Shown here in pieces: positions 1 to 7,586 of a stretch of 64,000 bases of DNA. Source of the stretch: Roseiarcus sp963833955 (lineage in GTDB: Bacteria > Pseudomonadota > Alphaproteobacteria > Rhizobiales > Beijerinckiaceae); the NCBI GenBank assembly GCA_963833955.1, contig CAWHZY010000010.1, positions 248,001 to 312,000 of the forward strand, written 5' to 3'. Both the position numbers and the translations under genes were made by a program. The notes under the pieces were generated by a model. The model did no database searches. It saw only the letters and a list, made by a program, of their open reading frames with translations, and was not told where the DNA came from. Within the stretch, counting starts at the first letter, position 1. Every line of letters begins with the position of its first letter.

Positions 1-66
1 CGCAAGAAACGGACTCGTTAATGGCAGGGTCGGTGCAAGGCTTTCCGTCCCGATCGCGGCCGCGCC

Positions 67-2589
67 TCAGTCCTCGCTCAGATCCTCGAACGCGCCGCGG
101 TCGACGCCGTTGCCGATCAGGATCTCGCGCTTGCCCGAATGATTGGGGGCGCTGACCACACCCTCCTTCTCCATCCGCTCGACCAGGGACGCCGCCTTGT
201 TGTAGCCGACCGAGAGGCGGCGCTGGATGTAGCTCGTCGACACCTTGCGGTCGCGTAGCACGATATTGACCGCGCGGTCGTAGAAGTCGGCCGATTCCTC
301 GGCGTCCATCGAGCCGGGGGAGGGCAGGGGGGCCTCGTCGTCGTCCTCGCCGGCGTCGTTGTCCTCGGTGATGGCGTGCAGGTATTCCGGCGCGCCTTGT
401 TTCTTGATGTGCGCGACCACCTTCTCGACCTCGTTGTCGGACACGAAGGGCCCGTGGACGCGCGCGATGCGCCCGCCGCCCGCCATGTAGAGCATGTCGC
501 CCTGGCCGAGCAGCTGCTCGGCGCCTTGCTCGCCGAGGATGGTTCGGCTGTCGATCTTGCTCGTGACCTGAAACGAGATCCGGGTCGGAAAATTCGCCTT
601 GATGGTGCCGGTGATGACGTCGACCGAGGGCCGCTGGGTCGCCATGATGAGATGGATGCCGGCGGCGCGCGCCATTTGCGCGAGCCTCTGGATCGCGCCC
701 TCGATGTCCTTGCCGGCGACCATCATGAGGTCGGCCATTTCGTCGACAACGACGACGATATAGGGCAGTTCGTCGAGCGGGATCTCCTCGGACTCGTAGA
801 TTGCTTCGCCCGTCTCGCGGTCGAACCCGGTCTGGACCGTTCGGGTCAGCGCCTCGCCCTTCGCACGGGCCTCGGAGACGCGGACATTGAAGCCGTCGAT
901 GTTGCGCACGCCGAGCTTCGACATCTTCTTGTAGCGATCCTCCATCTCCCTCACCGCCCATTTGAGCGCGATGACGGCCTTCTTCGGATCGGTGACGACC
1001 GGGGTCAAGAGATGCGGGATGCCGTCGTAAGCAGATAGCTCGAGCATCTTCGGATCGACCATGATGAGCCGGCACCGCTCGGGCTTCATGCGGTAGAGGA
1101 GCGAAAGAATCATGGTGTTGATCGCGACCGACTTGCCCGAGCCGGTCGTGCCGGCGACCAAGAGGTGAGGCATGCGGGTCAAGTCCACGATCACCGGCTC
1201 GCCGCCGATGGTCTTGCCGAGCGCAATCGGCAGGCGATGGTTCGATTGGCCGAACTCCTCGCTGGCGAGAAGCTCGCGCAGGTAGACGGTGTCGCGGCGC
1301 TGATTCGGCAATTCGATGCCGATGGCGTTGCGGCCCTGAACCACCGCGACACGGGCCGAGACCGCCGACATCGAACGCGCGATGTCGTCGGCGAGCCCGA
1401 TCACCCGCGAGGATTTGATGCCGGGCGCCGGCTCGAGTTCGTAGAGGGCGACAACCGGGCCGGGGCGCACGTTGACGATCTCGCCCTTCACGCCGAAATC
1501 GTCGAGGACGCCTTCAAGCAAGCGTGCGTTCTGCTCCAGCGCGTCCTGCGAGATTTTGGCGCCCGCCGATTTCTTCGGCTCGGTCAACATCGTGATCGAG
1601 GGCATGACCCACTCGCTGCGCGGCCGGCCCGTCATGTCCAGCGGCGCGCGGACCGCGGTCGGGCGAGCGGGAAGCGGCGAGACGACGGGCGGCGGAAAGG
1701 AAGGGAACGGCGCCGAATCCTGAGCCCGAGGCGCGAGCGCGGCGGCGATCGTCGAGACATCATCGGAGTCGCGGACAGCCGACCAGGGCGCGGATGGCGC
1801 GGGAGCCGGTGTGGGATTGAGGAGGGGCGGGTGCTGGCTCTTTGCTTTCGAGCCTCGGGAGGCCATCCGGCGCAACGTCGCCTTTGCTGTCAGCAAGGCA
1901 TGAATCACGGCGCCGATCGACACCATGCCAAGGCTCGGCTCGTCCTCGTCGTCTTCATCATCGAAGCGCGCCAGCGCCCGGGCGCGCGCCTTTCCGGAGA
2001 TGGTGTCGGAGGCGTCGTCCGGGGAACTCGAGCCCCCAGCGCCGGAGGCCGCGGCGAGCCCGAGGATAGCGATTGCGGCAAGGCCGGCGCCGACTGCGAT
2101 CGTGGCCCAAGGCGAGGTCGGAAGGAAGCGACGCGGGAGGGAGAGGATAGCGTCGCCGACGACGCCGCCGAGACCGGTGGGAAGCGGCCAACTCCCAGGC
2201 GCCGGAAGGAGCGAAGCCAGTCCCGCCGCCGCGATCACGCCGATTAAATAGAGAGCGACCCTCAAACGCGGCCGCTCGAGCCGTCGTTGGGTGACGAGGC
2301 TCCAGCCCCAGAACGCGGGCGGGGCCAGCAGGGCTGCCGAGGCGAGGCCGATGAACTGCATCACGAGATCGGCGGCGATCGCGCCCGGAGCGCCGAGAAG
2401 ATTGTGGACGCGCTCGTTGGTCGCGTGATTGAGGCTGGGATCACTGACGGACCAGGTCAGCAGCGCGAGGGTCAGGCTGGCCACGCTCGCGAGCGCGACA
2501 AGGCCAGCAATTTCCGCCGCCCGCCGCTTCGGGAACTCCCGCACCGAGGCCGGCACGTGGTCGATAAATGAGAATGTGGTCGTGCGCAT
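67..2589 (-). CDS. ftsK: DNA translocase FtsK
   Basis: Septum-associated dsDNA pump that clears and aligns chromosome termini at cell division. The 840-aa product has hydrophobic N-terminal segments (about residues 25-180), a Pro/Ala-rich linker (about 240-330) and a RecA-like motor. Walker A GTTGSGKS lies near residue 481 and a Walker B run ending VVVDEMAD near 615. The C-terminal winged-helix gamma domain, which reads KOPS sites, is visible around VGYNKAASLVERM. The length is normal for alphaproteobacterial FtsK. The ATG at 2589 is the first in frame. The gene is transcribed away from the amtB terminator, so it is probably its own unit. Family assignment is secure. Confidence 0.96.
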   Translation of the reverse strand: MRTTTFSFIDHVPASVREFPKRRAAEIAGLVALASVASLTLALLTWSVSDPSLNHATNERVHNLLGAPGAIAADLVMQFIGLASAALLAPPAFWGWSLVTQRRLERPRLRVALYLIGVIAAAGLASLLPAPGSWPLPTGLGGVVGDAILSLPRRFLPTSPWATIAVGAGLAAIAILGLAAASGAGGSSSPDDASDTISGKARARALARFDDEDDEDEPSLGMVSIGAVIHALLTAKATLRRMASRGSKAKSQHPPLLNPTPAPAPSAPWSAVRDSDDVSTIAAALAPRAQDSAPFPSFPPPVVSPLPARPTAVRAPLDMTGRPRSEWVMPSITMLTEPKKSAGAKISQDALEQNARLLEGVLDDFGVKGEIVNVRPGPVVALYELEPAPGIKSSRVIGLADDIARSMSAVSARVAVVQGRNAIGIELPNQRRDTVYLRELLASEEFGQSNHRLPIALGKTIGGEPVIVDLTRMPHLLVAGTTGSGKSVAINTMILSLLYRMKPERCRLIMVDPKMLELSAYDGIPHLLTPVVTDPKKAVIALKWAVREMEDRYKKMSKLGVRNIDGFNVRVSEARAKGEALTRTVQTGFDRETGEAIYESEEIPLDELPYIVVVVDEMADLMMVAGKDIEGAIQRLAQMARAAGIHLIMATQRPSVDVITGTIKANFPTRISFQVTSKIDSRTILGEQGAEQLLGQGDMLYMAGGGRIARVHGPFVSDNEVEKVVAHIKKQGAPEYLHAITEDNDAGEDDDEAPLPSPGSMDAEESADFYDRAVNIVLRDRKVSTSYIQRRLSVGYNKAASLVERMEKEGVVSAPNHSGKREILIGNGVDRGAFEDLSED

Positions 2590-2715
2590 CGCTCACTTGC
2601 CGGGTCGAAGTGGCGGGATCGCGCGCCGCCCCCTGCTTGACCCTAGGGGCGCCAAGTTAATGCGGTCCTAACCTTAACGGGCAGTCGCCGCGGCAGGCCG
2701 CATAAACGCGAGGGT

Positions 2716-2749
2716 GAGAAATAAAAAATGGACGCCCCGAGGGGCGTCC
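2716..2749 (-). terminator. Intrinsic terminator after amtB
   Basis: On the minus strand a GC-rich hairpin with arms GGACGCCC/GGGCGTCC (2730-2749) is followed at once by a T-rich tract. It lies about 60 bases past the amtB stop codon and faces the right way to end the glnK-amtB transcript before ftsK. Confidence 0.85.
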
Positions 2750-2810
2750 AAGGTCCTGGGAGGAAACTTTCGCCTGGGCGACAACCAAGAGCCGCCAGGG
2801 CGCTGCAGCT

Positions 2811-4337
2811 TTAGTGAACGACTTCGCCGTGAAGGGCGAGATCGAGGCCGTCGCGCTCGATTTCGTCCGAGACACGCAGGCCGATCACGGCTTTGATGAT
2901 CGAGAGGATGATGACAGTGACGACTGCGTCATAAACGATCACGGTGATGATGCCGACGCACTGGTTGATGACCTGGTGAGGGTTGCCCTCCATCAGGCCG
3001 GCTGTGCCGCCGTATTGCTGGACCGCGAACACGCCGGTTAAAAACGCGCCGATTATGCCGCCGACGCCGTGGACGCCGAAGCAGTCGAGCGCGTCGTCAT
3101 AGCCGAACATGTGCTTGAGCCCGGTCGCGCCCCAGTAGCAGCCGACGCCACAGGCGACGCCGATCGCCATCGCTCCGATCGGACCGACGAAACCCGAAGC
3201 CGGCGTGATGGCGACGAGGCCGGCGACCGCGCCCGAGCAGATGCCGATGACCGTCGGCTTGCCGCGATGCGCCCATTCGACGAACATCCAGGTCAGAGCC
3301 GCGACGGCGGTCGCGATCTGCGTAACCGTCATCGCCATGCCGGCCTGCACCCCGGCGCTGACTGCAGAGCCGGCGTTAAAGCCGAACCAGCCGACCCACA
3401 GGAGACCTGCACCGATGAAAGTCAACACCATGTTGTGGCCGGGTCCCGTGTCTTCGCGCTTGCCCAGCATGATCGCCGCGACCAATCCGGCCACGCCGGC
3501 GTTGATGTGCACGACCGTGCCGCCGGCGAAGTCGAGGACTTTGACCCACGCCGCGTCGTTGCTCGAGTTGAAGATGCCGTCGGGTCCCCAGAGCCAGTGC
3601 GCGACCGGGGCGTAAACGAAGATCGCCCACAAGCCGATGAACCACAGCATGGCCGAGAATTTCATACGCTCGGCGAAGGCTCCGGCGATCAGCGCTGGCG
3701 TGATGATCGCGAACGTCATCTGGAAGCACATATAGACGGTCTCAGGGATCGTCGGCGCAAGCGAATTTGGGTTTCCGATGCCGCCGTTGTTTACGTCGCT
3801 GAGGATGCCCTGCAGGAATACGCGGCTGAACCCGCCGACGAACGGCGAGCCGGCAGTGAACGCGAGCGAATAGGTCACAACCGCAAACAGCACCGTCACC
3901 AGGCAGGTGATGGCGAAGCTGGTCATCACCGTGTCGCCGACATTCTTCTTGCGCACCATGCCGCCGTAGAAGAGCCCGAGCCCCGGAATTGTCATCATCA
4001 GCACGAGAGCCATGGACGTCAGCATCCAGGCCGTGTCTCCGCCAGAGGGCGTACAATTCGTGAGGACAGCCGGAACCGCGGGAACGGCAGCGAATTTGTC
4101 TGTTTCGGGGATCGCGGCGACCGCGCCGGCGCAAGCTGGGGTAGCGGGAGGAGCCGGCTTCGCCGCAGCGGCGGCAGCCGGAGCGGTGGCCGACGGGGCA
4201 GCAGTGGTGGCTGCGGCGGGCGCCGCTGGCGCTGCGGCGGGTTTATCCTGCGCCACCGCAGCGGGCGCGGCGAGGCCAATAAATATGGCCGTCGCTAGCG
4301 TCGCCGCGAGGCCAGTGAGTATACGTGTCAGTTTCAT
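2811..4337 (-). CDS. amtB: Ammonium transporter Amt/MEP family
   Basis: Inner-membrane ammonium channel. The 508-aa product begins with a cleavable-type signal peptide (about residues 1-29), as in E. coli AmtB. A low-complexity Ala/Pro/Thr stretch of about 45 residues follows, and then the usual 11 membrane segments. The pore twin histidines are visible in TVVHINAG (near residue 276) and GVHGVGG (near 422). It sits 44 bp downstream of glnK on the same strand, the standard arrangement in which the PII protein gates the channel when nitrogen is plentiful. The Ala/Pro-rich periplasmic extension is longer than in enterobacterial AmtB. Expression is probably nitrogen-controlled through the promoter upstream of glnK. 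Confidence 0.96.
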   Translation of the reverse strand: MKLTRILTGLAATLATAIFIGLAAPAAVAQDKPAAAPAAPAAATTAAPSATAPAAAAAAKPAPPATPACAGAVAAIPETDKFAAVPAVPAVLTNCTPSGGDTAWMLTSMALVLMMTIPGLGLFYGGMVRKKNVGDTVMTSFAITCLVTVLFAVVTYSLAFTAGSPFVGGFSRVFLQGILSDVNNGGIGNPNSLAPTIPETVYMCFQMTFAIITPALIAGAFAERMKFSAMLWFIGLWAIFVYAPVAHWLWGPDGIFNSSNDAAWVKVLDFAGGTVVHINAGVAGLVAAIMLGKREDTGPGHNMVLTFIGAGLLWVGWFGFNAGSAVSAGVQAGMAMTVTQIATAVAALTWMFVEWAHRGKPTVIGICSGAVAGLVAITPASGFVGPIGAMAIGVACGVGCYWGATGLKHMFGYDDALDCFGVHGVGGIIGAFLTGVFAVQQYGGTAGLMEGNPHQVINQCVGIITVIVYDAVVTVIILSIIKAVIGLRVSDEIERDGLDLALHGEVVH

Positions 4338-4381
4338 GGTTCAGGACTCCGAATCTGGAAGGGGGAAGCGGCGCATGGCGC

Positions 4382-4720
4382 CTAAAGCGCGTCCTTGTCC
4401 GTCTCGCCCGTGCGGATCCTGACCGCCGAGTCGAGGTTGTAGACGAAGATCTTGCCGTCGCCGATCTGGCCTGTGCGCGCCGCCGCGACGATCGCTTCGA
4501 CCACCTTGCCGGCGACGTCAGCGTTGACCGCGACCTCGATTTTCAGCTTGGGAAGGAAGCTCACGGCGTATTCGGCGCCCCGATAGATTTCGGTATGCCC
4601 CTTCTGTCGTCCATACCCCTTGACCTCCGTAACTGTCAGACCGTGCACTCCGATGGCGGTGAGCGCATCGCGCACCTCCTCCAGCTTGAACGGCTTTATG
4701 ATCGCCATTACGATTTTCAT
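4382..4720 (-). CDS. glnK: Nitrogen regulatory protein PII (GlnK)
   Basis: Trimeric signal protein that senses ATP/ADP and 2-oxoglutarate and binds AmtB. At 112 aa it has the exact family length. The T-loop GHTEIYRGAEY carries Tyr51, the uridylylation site. The tail is also typical, with residues such as GDGKIFVYNL. It is the first gene of a glnK-amtB operon. A sigma-54-like element lies about 100 bp upstream, in keeping with NtrC control. GlnK rather than GlnB is inferred from linkage to amtB. Confidence 0.96.
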   Translation of the reverse strand: MKIVMAIIKPFKLEEVRDALTAIGVHGLTVTEVKGYGRQKGHTEIYRGAEYAVSFLPKLKIEVAVNADVAGKVVEAIVAAARTGQIGDGKIFVYNLDSAVRIRTGETDKDAL

Positions 4721-4818
4721 AAGCTCGCCCCATGGTGACGCGCCGCGGCGGTACTGAAACCGTACCGCTTTCGTGCGGTGAAATCGGAACGCCAGCGCGT
4801 CCCGCCCATGACGGCCTT

Positions 4819-4833
4819 ACAAGCCGCGTGCCA
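4819..4833 (-). promoter_or_regulatory. Candidate sigma-54 promoter of glnK-amtB
   Basis: The minus strand reads TGGCACGCGGCTTGT, matching the -24/-12 consensus TGGCACG-N4-TTGC except for T in place of the last C. The GG and GT pairs have the required 10-base gap. It lies about 100 bases upstream of the glnK start, the expected place for NtrC-activated transcription. No clear NtrC enhancer palindrome was recognised further upstream. Confidence 0.5.
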
Positions 4834-5310
4834 TGTCCCGGCCGGTGCCCTAACAATCTGAAAAGCAATTGCTATTTGGCGCTTTGAGAACAAATCAGCG
4901 TCCGCGGGTCAATCTGATGAGGCATCAGATCAGAAAACAGGCGCCTATGATTTAATCAGTGCTTCCGTGATTGAAATCGCGAGCAGGCGACCACGTTTCA
5001 TGGGCTCGAAGCTGCGCTAATTGGATGATCTTGCGCCGATTCCGCGAGCAAGCGCCCTGCCTCCCGCAAGTCGAGCGTGTCGAAACCCTCGGTGAACCAA
5101 CCGCAAACTCGAGCAAGAATGTCGCGCGCAGGCCCCCGCTTGCCTTGAAGGCGCAGCAATCGCCCATCGCGTTGAGAAACCAATCGCTATGTTACCTAAC
5201 CATCACTGCAACGCCTTGCCGTCGCCTGTCTCGTTCGCGAGTTGCGGCGGCGAGCGGGAAATGAGTGTCAAATAGCGCCGTCGCTGGGCAGTCGACCGCG
5301 CGAAGGGACG
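4834..5310. other. Intergenic, no gene recognised
   Basis: About 480 bases between the glnK promoter and the tRNA terminator. Short open frames exist on both strands, but none shows a recognisable domain, a good ribosome site or codon use like the neighbours. The part next to glnK is AT-richer and may carry activator sites. Confidence 0.4.
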
Positions 5311-5332
5311 GAAAAGAGACGCTCAAGTCTCT
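5311..5332 (-). terminator. Intrinsic terminator after tRNA-Asn
   Basis: On the minus strand, arms AGAGAC (5327-5332) and GTCTCT (5315-5320) enclose a 6-base loop and are followed by a short T run. It starts about 20 bases past the tRNA 3' end, in the correct orientation for its transcript. Confidence 0.6.
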
Positions 5333-5352
5333 AGGATTCTTGATGAGACAGG

Positions 5353-5428
5353 TGGCTCCCCGAGCAGGACTCGAACCTGCGACCATTCGATTAACAGTCG
5401 AATGCTCTACCAGCTGAGCTATCGGGGA
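5353..5428 (-). tRNA. tRNA-Asn (anticodon GTT)
   Basis: A 76-base cloverleaf on the minus strand. The acceptor stem pairs TCCCCGA with TCGGGGA and is followed by G and an encoded CCA. The D arm contains AGCTCAGCTGGTAGAGC. The anticodon loop CTGTTAATC gives GTT, hence asparagine. The T arm contains GGTTCGAGTCC. It is followed by its own terminator. No integrase gene or duplicated tRNA end was seen nearby, so it does not look like a used attachment site. Confidence 0.97.
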
Positions 5429-5523
5429 TCAGCGTGGGGCGCGATATAGCAGAATCCGGCGCGATGGGAAGGGCGTTTTTGGCCCCCTTGCGCCGCGCGC
5501 GACCCGCGCGCACCTTCGCCTCC

Positions 5524-7041
5524 ATGCCTGACCCCTTGGCGTTTCCCGAATTGCTGACCCCAGCCGAAATGAGCCAGGCCGACCGCTTTGCGATTTCGGC
5601 CGGAACGCCGGGCATCGCGCTCATGGAGCGGGCGGGGCTTGCGGTTGCCGACGAAGCGGCGCGGCTCACGAAGTCGCGTGGCCGGATCGCCGTGCTTTGC
5701 GGCCCCGGCGGCAATGGCGGCGATGGCTTCATCGCCGGCCGCTTGCTCAGCCAGCGCGGCTACGCGGTCGAGCTCGGCTTGCTCGGCCGCCGCGACGCCC
5801 TGAAAGGCGACCCGGCGCTCGCCGCCGGCCGCTATCGAGGCCCGGTTCTCGACGCCGCCGCGATCGACCTCGCCACCGCCGATTGCGTGATCGACGCCTT
5901 GTTCGGCGCGGGGCTTACGCGCGACATCGACGGCGAAGCGAAGGCGATCATCGAGCGGATCAACGCTTTCGGCCATGCAGGGGGCCGCGTGCTCGCAGTC
6001 GACGTTCCCTCTGGAATCGGCGGAGAAACCGGCAAGATTCGTGGCCTCGCGGTCGAAGCGAGCGCGAGCGTGACCTTCTTCCGGCTGAAGCCCGGCCATC
6101 TCCTGGAGCCGGGGCGCATGCTTGCCGGCGCGATCCGGCTCGCCGACATCGGCATTCCCGAAGCCGCGCTTGGCCCCATCGCGCCGAAAACCTTCGTCAA
6201 TTCGCCGGCCGTCTGGGGCGGGGCGCTGCCGCGCCCGAACGCGGCGAGCCACAAATACGCGCGGGGCGCGGCGCTCATCCTGTCGGGCTCCGGCCACCAC
6301 ACGGGCGCGGCCCGGCTCGCCGCCCGCGCGGCTTTGCGCGCCGGCGCCGGCATCGTCAGCGTGGCGAGCCCGCCCGACGCGGTCGCGGTCAACGCTGCCC
6401 ACCTGACCGCGGTGATGGTCGCCCCGTTCGCGAACGCCCGCGAATTCGAGGCGCTCATCGCCGACGAGCGGCGCCGCGCGATCATGCTTGGCCCCGGCGC
6501 CGGCGTCGGCGCCACCTTGCGCAAGCTGGCCGCGGCGGCCCTGACCCGGCCGGCCAAGGATCGGACGATCGTGCTCGACGCCGACGCGCTGACGAGCTTC
6601 GCGGGCGACGCCAAGCGGCTTGCGGCGCTCATCCAGCGCGGCGGCCATCAGGCCGTGCTGACCCCACACGAGGGCGAGTTCATGAAGCTGTTCGAGGGCG
6701 CGCCCGACGTCCGGCTCGACGACGACAAGCTCACCCGCGCCCGCGCCGCGGCCCGCCTCATGGGCGCGGTGGTGCTCGTCAAGGGCGCCGACACGGTGGT
6801 CGCCGCGCCGGACGGCCGCGCGACCATCGGCTGGGACCTGCCGCCCTGGCTCGCGACCGCCGGCTCGGGCGACGTGCTGTCGGGCCTCGTCGCGGGGCTC
6901 GCGGCCCAGGATATGCCGGCGTTCGAGGCCGCTTCCGCCGCGGTCTGGCTGCACGGCGCCTGCGGCCGGGCGGTCGGCCCCGGCCTCATCGCCGAGGACC
7001 TGCCCGAGGCGCTGCCGGGGGTCTTGCGGGCGCTCGGGTAG
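5524..7041 (+). CDS. nnrD: Bifunctional NAD(P)HX epimerase/dehydratase
   Basis: Repairs hydrated NADH and NADPH: an N-terminal YjeF_N epimerase interconverts R and S forms and a C-terminal ribokinase-like dehydratase (ADP-dependent in bacteria) restores the cofactor. The epimerase signature GPGGNGGDGFIAGR is near residue 60 and the dehydratase nucleotide motif AGSGDVLSGLVAG near 445. The product is about 505 aa, normal for the fused form. An in-frame GTG at 5434 would extend it 30 residues, but it lies only six bases from the mature tRNA-Asn end. The ATG at 5524, where homology to the family begins (LLTPAEM), is preferred. The symbol follows the dehydratase half. Confidence 0.93.
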   Translation: MPDPLAFPELLTPAEMSQADRFAISAGTPGIALMERAGLAVADEAARLTKSRGRIAVLCGPGGNGGDGFIAGRLLSQRGYAVELGLLGRRDALKGDPALAAGRYRGPVLDAAAIDLATADCVIDALFGAGLTRDIDGEAKAIIERINAFGHAGGRVLAVDVPSGIGGETGKIRGLAVEASASVTFFRLKPGHLLEPGRMLAGAIRLADIGIPEAALGPIAPKTFVNSPAVWGGALPRPNAASHKYARGAALILSGSGHHTGAARLAARAALRAGAGIVSVASPPDAVAVNAAHLTAVMVAPFANAREFEALIADERRRAIMLGPGAGVGATLRKLAAAALTRPAKDRTIVLDADALTSFAGDAKRLAALIQRGGHQAVLTPHEGEFMKLFEGAPDVRLDDDKLTRARAAARLMGAVVLVKGADTVVAAPDGRATIGWDLPPWLATAGSGDVLSGLVAGLAAQDMPAFEAASAAVWLHGACGRAVGPGLIAEDLPEALPGVLRALG

Positions 7042-7072
7042 CCGCACGGGACCGCGAGCCCGGACGGGGCGT

Positions 7073-7167
7073 CCAAATAAATCCAAGCAAAACCAAATAA
7101 AACCAAGGAAAAAGCCTTGGATTTCCTTGGATTCCTTTGGCCAATTCGGGACTTTTCAATGGGTTAC
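7073..7167 (+). repeat. Phased decamer element, copy 1 (CCAA type)
   Basis: Four CCAA units start at 7073, 7083, 7093 and 7103, exactly 10 bp apart. Three inverted TTGG units end at 7120, 7130 and 7140, again 10 bp apart. The central dyad is CCAAGG-AAAAAG-CCTTGG. Twelve bases later comes the core TTTTCAATGGGTTAC (7153-7167). The same core and the same dyad geometry recur at 27261-27361 and 34171-34270 with a different repeat unit. It lies just downstream of the NAD(P)HX repair gene. Function is unknown; it could be a protein-binding array or the end of a mobile unit. Confidence 0.8.
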
Positions 7168-7586
7168 GGCGAATCCAAATAAAAAATTCTTTTCCCGCCT
7201 CAGACTCTATATCACATACTTAAAACGTCACTCCTGTTCGCTTTTTTTGGCGCCACCCGCGCGGTATGACGTCGATCGATCCGGCGCGTGGTTCGTTTAT
7301 AGCACAGGTTTCTGATTTTGCAAATAGGTATCTACACGTCGGCTCGGATCGGTATCGGACCGAGTTGGATTTTCGATTGGCGGCGGGTTGAATACGGTTG
7401 CTCCCCACTTCGCCAGCCGTCTCATGCCTCTCTGATCGCACAGAAAAATATTGCAAACAGGAACGCTCGGCCCGCGCGGCTCGATTCAACTCAATTCGGT
7501 CACGCGCCTCGGTCTATAGAGGGGCAACGGCCGGGCCCGTGCCGCTGGGCAGCGCACCCCTTGATCGTGAGGGCGAAAGAACAGGG
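7168..7586. other. Intergenic leader before the H+-ATPase
   Basis: About 420 bases of lower GC than the flanking genes. No convincing gene is present. A TATAGCAC box at 7298-7305 followed by TTCTGATTTT resembles a similar stretch at 34420 downstream of repeat copy 3. The region probably contains the promoter of the P-type ATPase gene. Confidence 0.4.

Noticed and set aside
5353..5428. tRNA-Asn as an attachment site for an island
   Set aside because: No integrase and no repeated tRNA 3' end were found.
5419..7086. A long minus-strand open frame of 555 codons opposite the NAD(P)HX repair gene
   Set aside because: It is the GC-driven shadow of the real gene; the protein is Arg/Gly/Ala-rich with no domain.
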